Below, piece by piece: positions 1 through 10,747 of a stretch of 64,000 nucleotides of DNA. The notes beneath the pieces were generated by a model. It was not told the DNA's origin. It did not search any database and was given only the letters and a program-made list of their open reading frames with translations. Positions within the stretch are counted from its first letter, which is position 1. The number at the start of each line of letters is the position of its first letter. The translations under genes and the position numbers were made by a program. Source of the stretch: Campanula takesimana. Taxonomy: Eukaryota; Streptophyta; Magnoliopsida; Asterales; Campanulaceae. The stretch covers positions 1 to 64,000 of the forward strand of contig JAOWBW010000304.1 in the NCBI GenBank assembly GCA_026119855.1. The letters run 5' to 3'.

Positions 1-1516
1 GTTGAACCCAAGAAAGTTGATGAAGCACTCCAAGACTCAAGTTTGGGTTGTTGCTATGCAAGAAGAGCTCAACCAATTTGAAAGATGCAAAGTTTGGACC
101 TTAGTTCCAAGGCCACAGATCAAGGAGTGATTGGTACAAAGTGGGTATTCCGAAACGATGGACGAGAATGGAAGCATCACAGGAACAAAGCAAGGTTGGT
201 TGCACAAGGATATAGACAAGAAGAAGGCATGATTATGATGAAACATTTGCCCCCGTTGCAAGACTCGAAGCTATAAGAATATTATTTGCATATGCCTCTT
301 ACAAAAGATTCAAGCTATATCAATGGATGTGAAGAGTGCATTCCTCAACGGTGAACTTCAAGAAACAGTCTTTGTTGCTCAACCACCCGGATTTGAAGAC
401 CCCAAATTTCCAAATCATGTCTACAACTCCGTAAAGCTTTATATGGACTCAAACAAGCTCCACGAGCATGGTATGATACTCTATCTAAGTTTCTCCTTGA
501 AAAGGGATTCAAGCGTGGTAAGATCGACACAACTTTATTCATTTACTAAATATAATGATCATACTTTACTTGTTCAAATATTGTAGATGATATTATTTTT
601 GGTTCTACTAATGAATTGTTGTGTAAGCGTTTTGAGAACTCATGAAAAGTAAATTTGAGATGAGCATGATGGGAGAATTAACATTCTTCCTTGGGCTACA
701 AATTAAACAATGTGCTGAAGGCATCTTCCTCAACCAAGCTAAGTACACTAGAGATCTCATCAAGAAATTGGACTTGAAATGCAAAGGCATACGACACTCC
801 TATGGCTACTGGTAACAAGCTTGATAAAGACTTGAAAGGTAAGAAGGTTGATCAAACCTTATATCGAGGTATGATTGGCTTCTCTCCTATACTTAACTGC
901 TAGTAGGCCAGATATCATGTTTAGTGTTTGCGTTTGTGCCCGTTATCAACTGATCCCTAGAGAGGCACATCTTATTGCTGTTAACGAATTATTCGATATC
1001 TATCTGGGACTATTAACCTTGGACTTTGGTACTCCAAAGATTCAACTTTTGATCTTATAGGTTACTCAGATGCAGATTACGCAGCATGTACCATTGACAG
1101 GAAAAGCACAAGTGGAACTTGTCATTTCCTTGGAAATCGACTAGTTTCATGGGCAAGCAAGAAACAAGCCTCAGTCTCTGTATCTACCACAGAAGCTGAA
1201 TATATAGCTGCTGGAAGCTGCTGCTGCCAAGTGCTGTGGATGAAGCAACAATTGGTTGACTACGGAATCAAAGAAGAAAATTGTCCAATCTTTTGTGACA
1301 ATACATCTACCATTGCTGTCTCCAACAACCCTGTCATGCATTCCAAGACCAAACACATTGATATCAAATACCACTTTCTCAAGATCATGTTGAAAAAGGT
1401 AATATCCACCTAGAGTATGTGAGTACTGATGATCAATTGCAGATATTCTCACCAAGGCTCTTGATTCCAAGAGATTTAGGTATCTAAGAGGAGAAATGGG
1501 TATGCTTGAACTCTAA
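1..1516 (+). pseudogene. pol: Copia pol fragment: reverse transcriptase end and RNase H
   Basis: Broken remains of the copia reverse transcriptase and RNase H. Pieces in different frames show KWVFRN and ARLVAQGYRQEEG (RT start, 85-240), MDVKSAFLNGELQE (323-364) and PPGFEDP, then ASRPDIMFSVCVCARYQ near 895-950. RNase H follows with VSTTEAEYIAA near 1180 and FCDNTSTIAVSNNPVMHSKTKHID at 1290-1365. The reading ends with LEL and TAA at 1514-1516. Several frameshifts and small deletions separate the blocks and the YVDD region is damaged, so it is not functional. The CARYQ..PREAHL block resembles SIRE-lineage RTs. Confidence 0.9.
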
Positions 1517-1579
1517 CTGAAACTTGTCCATATAATTTCTTGTACTAATGTTTGTCAAAAAGTTCAATATCAAGATAGG

Positions 1580-1800
1580 TACACACGGCAGACCAACTCA
1601 CGGTCAAGCATATAACACAAACCTCTAAACTCACTTGACCGCAACTCATGTCTGCCGCATCAACTATGCTGCCGCATAAAGTCTTGTCACCTCAGTAATG
1701 ATCTCTCAAAAGCTAAATATGGTAAGACCTCACCGACCGCACATGTCACGGTCGACATATCAAGCTACCGCACATGTCACGGTCGATCTTCAAGTTACCG
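1580..1800. promoter_or_regulatory. CCGCA/CACGGTCG word cluster between pol and env-like gene
   Basis: The stretch after pol carries repeated CpG words: CGGCAGACC, GACCGCAACTC, several CTGCCGCA, and two near-identical units CCGCACATGTCACGGTCG at about 1738 and 1770. It lies 330-550 bp upstream of the TATA-like boxes of the env-like gene. No ORF of interest is present. The function is unknown; the resemblance to the word clusters in the LTRs suggests a cis-regulatory role. Confidence 0.5.
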
Positions 1801-2126
1801 CACTCTAAGGCCCCAGGTAAGTCTTTCTAACTTAGAGATATCTAGGTTGCTTAGATCTAACCTACCTCAAGGGTATTAAGGTAACTTCCTCTTTTCCCTC
1901 GTTTTATTTAATTCAAATTTTTTTGAGCATTAAATTTTCATTTAATTTTTATTTCCTTAAAATATTTATGAGCCGTCATTAGGCTATTGACATGACACCT
2001 AGTAACCTCGCATTTAATTCGATCAGACCTCCCTAGGTCACATCCGTACCTTTTGCAGAGTTAACCCTCCATCTTCCCATCATCGACCTCTGCAAACCAC
2101 CCTCCACCTCAAACCGTTCCACTTCC

Positions 2127-2240
2127 TTTTTATACTCCACCACTCTCTGCATTTCACTTTTCAGAAAATCATCTCTCTCTCTAAAACCTCTCTCTAAACC
2201 GTCGTTCATCTCACTCTCGACTCACCTCTATATAATATCT
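2127..2240 (+). promoter_or_regulatory. Candidate internal promoter of the env-like gene
   Basis: A TATA-like TTTTTATACTCC at 2127-2138 is followed by a strongly CT-rich stretch (2150-2220, repeated TCTCTCTC), typical of plant 5' leaders. A second TATA-like CTATATAATATC lies at 2228-2239. About 95-200 bp downstream is an ATG directly abutting a good splice donor. This suggests that the env-like gene is transcribed on its own rather than by readthrough from pol. Inference from signals only. Confidence 0.5.
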
Positions 2241-2332
2241 AAACATCAATCCAAGAAATCTTCCAAGTCACTGAATCCAGAGACGAGATTCCCAGTTCTA
2301 TTCCATCTCAATCCACTCCTCCAGTCGTAGTT

Positions 2333-5300
2333 ATGGTATGAATTTTTCGCTACTCGTCATTCTTGTTCTTGATGGATATTTCCCAAAACTTCACATTTCT
2401 GAGATTCAAACTCACTTCTTACTTATATGTAGTTAGAACTTTGGGTTGATTGTTTATTCTGGTTCTAGTTACTATATCTGTAGATTGCATAAGATTTCAT
2501 CCAGGTTTGTTGAATTCGATTAAGCCAAATGGGTTTTAAATTTTTTCGGTATTCCAATACTTTCCCCTTTCAATTTCTGAGTTTAATGTTGTTTGTTTCT
2601 TGAAATTGATATGATTGTGTGCTTTTTATTTGCATTTCCGATTCTATCTATGGCATTTTCGTTGAGTTTCAGTCAATTTCTGGGTATCTGGGTTTAGTTC
2701 GACCTATGGTGTTCTTGGTGTTCCTCTCAAGTGTTCTTCGTGTTCTTGACGAATTAACATTTTTGATCCTTGTTAATTTACTTGCTTTTGATATTTGTGT
2801 TTCTGCCCTATTCACATTTTGATCTTGTATGGGTCAAACACTTCTATGTTTGCGGTATTGTTGTTAACATCTCTACCTACCGCAGCCTTTTGTTACGTGC
2901 CTCACTTGACCGCACAATCATTGCTTCACTCTTGTCAAGTGACCGCACGACCTACCTCGTTTTCTAAACTTTAAATTTTGTTTTTGTTTCAGGACTTAAA
3001 CCATTTCATTCCTGGGATAGTCATAGACCATGCAGATCTTAAGAAGGATGCCATTGGCCGCAATATCTTGGGTCGCATGCACAAATCTGGAATTCTCCCT
3101 CTCTTTACCTTTGATCAAGAATTTCATCTCCCGCTTTTGTTGACGAATTCTTCAGTTCAGCTGTTGAAAATGGAAAGTCCAGAAGAGCCTGCCGCACACC
3201 CTAAATTCCTTAAAGCCACTGTTATGGGAATCCAATTGGCTTTTGATGCTAGTGACATTGCCCATGCCGTGGGAATCAAGAAAATCAAGGACTTTGATAC
3301 AATTTCACGGCAGGAGACCCTTAGTCTGGCTAAGAAACTAGCAGGCACGGCAGACATTCTCAAAATCCAGCGTAAGGACGTTGGTGAAATAATGTACCAT
3401 ATTGGCCATCTGGTAGATCATGCCCTATTATGCAAGACTGGCAATCATGCCAACTTTAATCACACTCAATGGATGATCTCTGCTGCTATTTATCTTGGCA
3501 AGCGATTAGATTGGGGTCAAATCATGTATGATATCCTGCGAGCCAATATTCTCTCATATAAGGATGCGGCTGATGAAGGCGAGACCAAGTACCGCACGAA
3601 CAGTAGGTTGATTTCCTACTTAATGAGTCACACAATCAGAATTAGGGAATTGTATGAGCAGAACAGGAATTATAAGGTTCCAATTCCTACCTCAAAGACT
3701 TCTGCCGCAAATCTATGAAGACCAATTACCGTAGTAATTTTGGGGATGAAATGTACCGCTCTTACCTTCTCCGAGATCCCATCGAAGAGTATATTCCCCC
3801 CAAATACTCTAAAAGAGGTCAAGCCAACCTCGGTGACAGGATGGTAAGTGATGTAGAGGCTGCCGAATTTGAACAAGACCGCAAGAATGCTGCCGCCATG
3901 AAAGCTCGTGAAAAGGGTAAGAATGTTGAACTCCCCTCTCCTCCAACTTCTGTTAAAGGCAAAGAGAAGGTTGGGGAACCGACAAGGAAGTCAAAACCTG
4001 TTTCCCAAGGCATCAAGATTGCACCTACCGCACCTGTTCGTCCTGCCGCGCCAAAACCTCCAAAATCTAAGGTCATTCCTACTGCACCTCCAATGTCTCC
4101 TTCCCCATCCCCTGAACCTCAACCAAAATCCAAAGTCTCTAAATCTCTCTCTTCCAAACCTGCCGCGCCAAAACAACCCTATGTTGTCCCTCAATCTACC
4201 GTGCCTTCCCTCAAATCCAAACCTTCTATATCCCTCAAATCAGCACCAAGTCAGGGGGAGTTTGCCAAGAAAAGATCTCATACCCCTAGCCCAGTCAAAG
4301 TCTCCAAAAAGGCTAAAGTGGCTTAGCAACCTTCACCTGAGATAATCTCCCCAACCCTTTCATCTGACGAAGAAATAGTGGTTGCCCCTCCCAAAATCTC
4401 AAAGAATTTTGTTCTGGATGCCCAAGAGGCTGATATGGAAGAAGTGAGTGGCTCTGAGAATGAGGATGATGCTGCCGAAGAAGAGGATGAGAAGTCTGAA
4501 GATGACACTGAAAGTGAAAAAGAGGAACAGGCTGTTGAGAAGCCTATTGACAAGGGATTGGTTGATGAGAGTTCTGAGGAAGAACATGGAGATTCTGCCG
4601 CAAGTGACAAGTCTGCCGCAGAAAAGGATATGGATGTTGAAAATGTTGAAGAAGATATTGCTCCTGAGAAGATGAGTTCTTTTGTTGTTGTTGAAGATGT
4701 TGATGATGATGAGCCAATATCACCAAGGGTTACTGTTTCTGAGCAACATGTTGAAATTCCTCCTACCACAATTCCTGACCCTGCCGTGCCTACCCCTTTG
4801 AACGTTCAACCTGAGGCTGCCGCATCATCAACTGCTGAGCTCCTTGCCGCAGTTAAACTTTTGACTCAGATGCAGGCAGACACCCAGTCACAAGTTGATT
4901 CTCTAGTGTCTAGTATGGTGGCACTTCGAGAGGAGGTTATTGAGTTAAAATCTGATCAAGCCACTTTGAAGTGAGATGTTGCCGCACTTCCCTCCGAAAT
5001 GATTGCGACCATTAAGGGGGAGAGTGTTGTGATAACAAAGGCTGTGAAGGACATCATCGGCAGAACAACTAGCACCTCTACCGCTCCTCCACCTCCTACC
5101 GCAGCTGATACTCCTTCCCTCACTCTTGCCGCGCTCAAAGATGCGCTCAGAAAACAAACTGATTACATTAGTAATAGTGTTGTTAGTGGGGTTGAGGCGG
5201 CAAGCAAAGAGCTTTCAAAGTCAATGAATGATGATAAACTCGAAGTCAAGGATGAGTTGGGAAAGGAGCTGAAGAAGTTGAAATCTTCTCTAAAAGAGGA

Positions 5301-5691
5301 AATAATGGTTCAAACAAATACCGCTCTTCTTTCGGTTACTGAAAAATTTACTCCCAAGATTACCGCGATGACTGAAGCAATGAAGGTTCAAACCAACCGT
5401 ATTGAGATCAACAACGTCAGAATTGAAGAACAATCTACCAAGATTGACCTCTTATCCAACCGCATCAATACGGTAATGAACAGGCTTAATCGACAAGGCG
5501 TGATTCAAGCTGTGCAGGAAGCTTTTCAACCTCCTGAAGCAGGTCACGGCAATGTTCAAGCTCACGGTGAAGAGGAAGAAGAAGATGGAGTCACTGCTCC
5601 AGTCATGATTCCAGGATTGAATATCCCAGCTTACCGCTTTCCTCTTGCCGCAAAATTCATTGAAGACCTCATTGATGTTGACCGTATTTGA
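2333..5691 (+). pseudogene. SIRE env-like extra gene, two exons, decayed
   Basis: The extra gene between pol and the 3' LTR. Exon 1 appears to be just ATG at 2333-2335, joined to the sequence from 2993, where the protein continues DLNHFIPGIVIDHADLKKD. The N-terminal third is globular with several Trp and His residues. The middle (about 3900-4970) is Pro/Lys-rich, then very acidic. The C-terminal part (4840-5510) is a long predicted coiled coil with repeated heptads. No membrane segment or signal peptide is evident. Damage: a frame change near 3715, where the stop of one frame overlaps ATG of the next as ATGA, and in-frame TAG at 4324 and TGA at 4972. Ala-Ala pairs are often encoded by GCCGCA, the element's recurring word. 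Env-like is a historical label; function is not established. Confidence 0.7.
2336..2992 (+). other. Predicted intron of the env-like gene
   Basis: The donor follows ATG directly (GTATGA). The acceptor is a T-rich tract ending TTTGTTTCAG before GACTTAAAC. Length is 657 bp and the phase is 0. The open frame downstream of the acceptor has no ATG of its own at the domain start; the exon 1 ATG supplies it. Three CCGCA words lie near the 3' end of the intron (2880-2950). cDNA would settle it. Confidence 0.55.
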
Positions 5692-6072
5692 TCTGACCGC
5701 ATGTGGTCATGAAAATTTGATGTTTAAAACAATCTTACCTTTATGTTTTTATTTTGGGTTTGTAAAACAATATTTCTCTTTTGTGATCCTTATACTCCTG
5801 CTGCCTTAATGATTATTACTTGGAGTATGTTATTGTGTTTGATGCATTTCTATTCCTCAGTATTCACTTTTTTTGAAAATGTTTCAAATATTATTTCTAT
5901 CTTCTAGGATTAGTAAACTGTTTTTTCTTTTTAGGACGATAGAAATCTATGACATTGGCTCAGAGTGTGCATTGACTTGGGACATGATATTTAATAAAAT
6001 ATTTATTCTTGAAAACATGTTTTTACCAAGTACAATGAATTAACCTTTGTTATAGTAGGTAATGGTCTCAAT

Positions 6073-6087
6073 CAAATAGGGGGAGAT
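6073..6087 (+). other. Polypurine tract of the SIRE-like element
   Basis: AAATAGGGGGAGAT directly precedes the TGTTGGG start of the LTR. This is the plus-strand primer site typical of copia elements and fixes the LTR start. Confidence 0.85.
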
Positions 6088-7633
6088 TGTTGGGTATGTT
6101 TATTATAAACCACTCCTATTACCTTAATTTGATTGATCCCATAACCTAATTTTACTCTTTGTGGACTTTAGGATATATTGTAAGAAGTACTTGTACTTCA
6201 TTTAGAATAAGTCCACTTTATAGTTGAATAGGCTTAGCAGATTAGGACTCAATTTTTTCTAAGTCTGGAAAAATGAGGTAGGTCCATTGCCTACCGCATG
6301 TAACCTACCGCATGACCAAGGTGCCGCATTCTCTATGCTTGCCGCAGATAACCTTGCCGCATGGTTTCATTCTACCGCGTGAATCTCTACCGCATGGAAC
6401 CTTGGTTGAAGAAACTCAAGTTTGTTCAAACTTAACCATGGTCACACGTGTGTCCTTACCTTGGTTAGTTTAGAACGTTGCAAATTCAAATTTCAAATTT
6501 GAATACAACTGTCATCATAGTACAGTTGGACCACCATGACTCTGCAACAAAAGGACAACTCAGAATGAGCTCCAATTAGAAATCAACAGCTCATTGTCCT
6601 CCAAACTTGCCCTCCAAGAATTCAAACGGCTAGTTTTTCCTTCAAGGCTATAAATAGTCCTTGTGTTCTTCATTGAACTCACGCTGAGATTCTAAGAGAG
6701 AAATTGCTGTTGAAATTCTTGGTGATTGAAGATCATACTCAAGATTTCCAGAATCCTTTGAATCTTCAAGCACTCAACCTTAAAGTCTTCAACAAATCTC
6801 CAGCAACCTTCAAGATCAAATCTCAAGCCTCTCAACACAAGATTCATTAGGCTCTAAAATCATATAGATTTCAAAGAGCTCTTGATTCTTACACACACTC
6901 ACCCCGATTGATCAATCACATAGATTGAATCATTAGGGATACACTGGTCTAAGTCTAGGATTGTTTTTCATAGAAAATAGGAGTTAATTCAGTTCTTCAT
7001 CTTTGTAATCTGTACTCAAGAGAATTAATACATCCTCCATTCAAAATCCAAGACTGACCATCTTGGTAAAGGACGTAGATCTTTTAACAGATCGAACCTT
7101 TCCAAATCATTGTGTCATTTACTTACTGCACTATACCTTTCTGCAAATTTACTTTAAGTCTTGTTCATCTTGTTCATATTGTTCTTCACTTGTTCATATT
7201 AATCTTGTTTGTCTTTTAGTGATTGATCTTTCAGATTTAAGAACAAGTGTGAATTGTGTTTGTTTGTCTACCTCATTGCCTAAGTTAAAATCTGACCAAC
7301 TTATCATTTACCAAAATCTCTAAGACACAAATTTTCAATCTTTCAACCTACCTCACCTTAACCTACCGCACTACCTACCGTATATACACCTACCGCAGAT
7401 CTGCCTACCGCAAAATCAAACCTACCGCATTGAACTTATCAAAACCAACTCTTATCTTGTTTCAACGAAAACTTCCGCTGTGCATTTTACACTTGACCGT
7501 GTGGTTTTTATCTACCGCAAGATTCAAGTGTAAGCATAAAGGTTGAATTTTGAAAAAGGGTTGAAATTTTAAATAGGCTATTCACCCCCCTCTAGCCTCT
7601 TTTCATACCCTTGTTGTGTCTCTGGGACCAACA
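6088..7633 (+). repeat. 3' LTR of the SIRE-like element (1546 bp)
   Basis: Begins TGTTGGGTATG after the polypurine tract and ends GGGACCAACA. A TATA box TATAAATAG lies at 6659-6667. Seven CCGC words occupy 6294-6393 at 14-18 nt intervals, upstream of the TATA box. A second cluster lies near 7350-7515 in the R/U5 part. Short ORFs inside are incidental. The right flank begins GAAAG, so that is the expected 5-bp target duplication. Confidence 0.9.
6291..6397. promoter_or_regulatory. SIRE LTR word cluster (CTACCGCATG)
   Basis: Seven copies of YACCGCA, TGCCGCA or ACCGCGT start about 14, 16, 18, 15, 18 and 15 nt apart in an otherwise AT-rich LTR. The cluster ends about 260 bp upstream of the TATA box. 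Regular spacing and CpG content argue against chance. The binding factor is unknown. Confidence 0.55.
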
Positions 7634-7729
7634 GAAAGACAAAAGACTATATCCACTACGGATTTAGGAGACTCTCTAGGACACAATACTAGGCCACTCC
7701 TAACGATTTCTTCTCCTTGCGTCCCTGGC

Positions 7730-8522
7730 TTAGACCCACTTGTCCCCTCTTTTGGTAATGACACCCTCATCAATGAGTGCTTGGATGTTATTTCTCAGGG
7801 TGAGACATGTGTTTGTGGAATGACCTGGTGCTTGGTGGTATTTGCAATGTTGTTTTGGGTCGTGACGGGCTCCGACCGGCTCCGTCCATATCACATGTCG
7901 GCCAAGAAGCTCAACCTTTCCGGCCTCAAGTAGGTGGTCTAACACTTGCTCTCTAGGCATTCCCAACTCATGGAACCAGCGGTAGTGAACCCCTTTGCCC
8001 TGGAGGTGAAATTCTCCCACAGCCGCCGCAGGCTTTCCATGGGATACCGTGACAGGTCAGAGCTGATCGCGGGGCTCTTGTTCGACTTGAGCCAGCTGGT
8101 TGGGGGCAGTCTTTAGTGGGGAGGAAGACTTCTCGAAAGACCTTTTGAGCTCCTCAATGGACTTCACAATTTTGTGGAGGCACTCTTGGGTGTTCCTTAA
8201 GTTGTGCCTTTCCAATTCATCGGTCAAGTCTGCTCGGCTATGTAGGAGATCGTACCGGCGATCATATTTTCTCTCAAGGTCCCTTTTGAGTCTCTTTCCC
8301 CCCCTCTTCCCATAGTTCCTCGACTTTCTTGTGATGTACCTCCTTGATCTCCTTTCGAAGTTGTTGGACCACTTTGATCGCTTCATTACGGTCGACCTCC
8401 ATCTTTCGCATTTGGTTCCTCATTGTATCCACCGTTCGTTCCAAGAGCTTAACCCTACCCTCTAGCCGTGCTTGCACATCCAAACGGACATCTGCCTCGA
8501 CTACTTGGGACTTGTTTTCCAT
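7730..8522 (-). pseudogene. gag: Tat-A gag without capsid core
   Basis: Starts at ATG 8522 (MENKSQVVEADVRL). The first 80 or so residues form a Glu/Lys/Arg-rich coiled coil (LEGRVKLLERTVDTMRNQMR). After a frame change near a run of Cs at 8298 it continues with DLERKYDRRYD and SIEELKRSFEKS. The C-terminal part has HLLEAGKVELL and a zinc-knuckle-like CKYHQAPGHSTNTC (CX2HX4HX4C) near 7800-7860, then LRNNIQALIDEG. The usual capsid-type core between coiled coil and knuckle is not present. The same layout occurs in Tat-E and Tat-F. Frameshift and stops make it a pseudogene. Confidence 0.75.
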
Positions 8523-9242
8523 TGTTCCCTATCTTACAAACGACCAAAAAACCGTAAGGGCACCGTGGAAGGATTTTTCGGGAAGTCATGCTTGAAGTAA
8601 AACAAAAAATCGACACACAAGAGACACTGGCTTGAAGGAGATAACAAGTTTGACTCTTCTTTAGGGGGAAGGAACCCAAGCCAAGCGTTTAAATGAATTT
8701 AGCAATTCCCTTTTCCTTTTCCTTTTTTTTTTCTTAAAAAAAACTCATTTATTCTTTGGATTACCTTAGCCAGCTTTGTCACATAAACAAACGTTAGTGC
8801 ACAATTCAGGGGCTCAACTTTCATTATTTCATTTTCTCAAGGCATGTCTTATTCCTAATTGGTTGGAAAAGATCGCTTTTCTTTTTCGCAGCTATTCTAT
8901 AATCCTAGATCAGTGGAGGCCATCACTACGCCTATAGACCCCTCGTTTTTCACCTGTATTGCACGCTCCCAAGGACGGACTATCCCGGGCGAGGGTCCTA
9001 TAGGGCACGCGGCTTCCACCGATCAAAAGGAATGAACCTAGGGTCTAGTGCATCGTAAATTTCCCAATACGCGGGTCATCCTAATCATGGTTAAGCCCCC
9101 AGTCGGGATCGAGACTTTTCTCCAAAGGCTACACCGAAGGCTGCACCGACATTCCGACATGACCTCATTTTGAATGAGGCGTCTCGATCCTTGACCATGG
9201 GCTTAAGGATGATCAAAATAACTCGTACATTAGGGATCGACG
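8523..9242 (-). other. Tat-A leader, gag-proximal part
   Basis: No gene seen. The stretch near 8935-9010 (Cs and CpGs around ACCTGTATTGCACGCTCCC) matches leader sequence in Tat-D (near 45300) and Tat-E (near 59950), supporting a shared Tat leader. The last five bases, CGACG, are the left target duplication of C1a. Confidence 0.55.
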
Positions 9243-10733
9243 TGTTGGGTTTCCAAGTAACATGCGCATCGGAATATAGCAATTAAAATTTTAAGAAACC
9301 CAAAGCCATGGATCCGTTCATATGATTAAATCAAATACAACAAGATGAATAGAGGAATAAATAACCCTTGATGGCTATGAATTTTTCTTTGGTCTTGGTG
9401 GAGAAACTTGAAGCTTTATCACGAACAAAATCACGAACTTTGTAGATGATAAAATTCACCCTCTAGCGGTGTCCACACTTCGAACGAATATCAAGAGGCT
9501 CCTTGATCTTGGTTGCTAGACCAATAATTATGAAACACACTTTCACAATTCAATAAAGAACTATATGGAATTTATTTGTGAATTATTTTGTTCCTCAATC
9601 AATGATATCTTAGAGCAAAATAAAATCTCTCTCAAACTCTTTGAGACTCACAAAAGCACTAGTAAATATGGTCTGGCCGAATTGGGGTTTTTTATACACA
9701 ATTAAGACTTATTCCAAATAGGTAACTTGTGCAAAAAACCTTTCCTAATCAAATTAGGAATTTTCCTGTCGGCAAGACCAGGCGCCCGCCCGCTCATTTG
9801 GGCAGAAGGTCAAGGCCTTTTCCGGCTTATTCAGGCGCCCGCCTGGTTCAACCCAAGCGCCCGCTTGGTTGACCAGGAGGCCCAGAATAATTCCAGAAAT
9901 TCCCTTGAGGTCCTTCGACCCTAAATTCCAATACAGTCCTTTTATTTAAGATTCGTTCTATTGTGTGTGACCCTCTAGGATTATACTAAGTTTGCAATGG
10001 GCTCAAACATGATCCCATAAGATATGATTAGGTTCTAGAAAACCGTCATACCTACCCAAATAGTATAACTAGATACAAGTTCGCATTCCTTTAGAATATG
10101 TCACAATCCCTTTGTCCACGATGTCATTGAACACAAGTCATGGTCAAACAGTCAACTTGTCTTGTTCAATACTTTCTCGATTCCGAATATGTTGATAATT
10201 CAAATGCTGTTGATCCAATCAATCCATTTGAGTCCGGCCGAACATTTCATCAACATCATTCCTTCGAGGGGCCCAAGCTTGACATCTCTCCTTGGAGGGA
10301 CAAATCCATTTAGCTTATTATTCTTCCCAACGGGAATCCGATTATGCCAATCATACCCTTTATAACTACCGTGTTAAGGTAGCGTTTGAATATGTCAAAC
10401 ACAATGTTCATCAAGTGGAAGACTATAATAACTTCATGTCTAAGGATTCAAATGACATAACTAATATGAGATATATGTTCGACATAGACCATGACATAAA
10501 TCTCATACAGCGGGTCATGTCCAGTACCTTGTTCCAAACAAGTACCCATAAATCTAACATGATCATCCCATGATCATTTAGCCTTTATACTAGTGCTTAA
10601 TAAGTACTAGGGACGGAGATTATTATAAGTAAACATGAACAACAATAATAATCAAAACATCTCTTTATTGATATGAAATAAATGATAACAATTATAACGT
10701 TTATTAAACGTGCCTAGGGCACCACTGCCAACA
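9243..10733 (-). repeat. C1a 3' LTR (1491 bp)
   Basis: Ends read TGTTGGGTTTCC and GCACCACTGCCAACA on the plus strand. The minus-strand TATA box (GTGTATAAAAAACC) is at about 9689-9699. Upstream of it in transcription lie GC-rich words GCGCCCGC at about 9782, 9835 and 9857; the last two are 22 bp apart. It lacks 18 bp present in the 5' LTR, which removes one word. Confidence 0.95.
9780..9867. promoter_or_regulatory. C1a word cluster GCGCCCGC in 3' LTR
   Basis: Three GCGCCCGC words remain. The last pair is centred 22 bp apart and joined by a short TGGTT/AACC-type linker. It lies roughly 90-170 bp upstream of the TATA box in LTR orientation. The first pair has lost a member through an 18-bp deletion between CGCCCG repeats. 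Confidence 0.6.
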
Positions 10734-10746
10734 ATCTCCCACTTGC
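10734..10746 (-). other. C1a polypurine tract
   Basis: On the minus strand GCAAGTGGGAGAT directly precedes the TGTTGGC start of the 3' LTR. The pol stop codon TAG lies only a few bases upstream at 10748-10750. Confidence 0.85.
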
Positions 10747-10747
10747 C

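Larger units (their letters stand above)
1..7633 (+). mobile_element. SIRE-like Ty1/copia retrotransposon, 3' part
   Basis: This is the 3' portion of a copia element cut by the left window edge. In order it has the end of pol (RT and RNase H), a long spacer with promoter-like signals, an extra env-like gene, a polypurine tract and a 1546-bp LTR. The order pol, extra ORF, LTR is that of the SIRE/Maximus lineage, which is established knowledge. The short motif ACCGCA/GCCGCA recurs through spacer, intron, coding region and LTR. The 5' LTR, gag, protease and integrase lie outside the window, so the left target-site duplication cannot be checked. Confidence 0.85.

Noticed and set aside
2993..5691. 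A true viral envelope gene
   Set aside because: No signal peptide, transmembrane segment or fusion-like region is visible; the protein is a soluble, acidic, coiled-coil type.
7063..7323. ORF of 86 codons inside the SIRE LTR
   Set aside because: It lies within non-coding LTR, has no domain, and shows low-complexity Ser/Leu/Cys composition.
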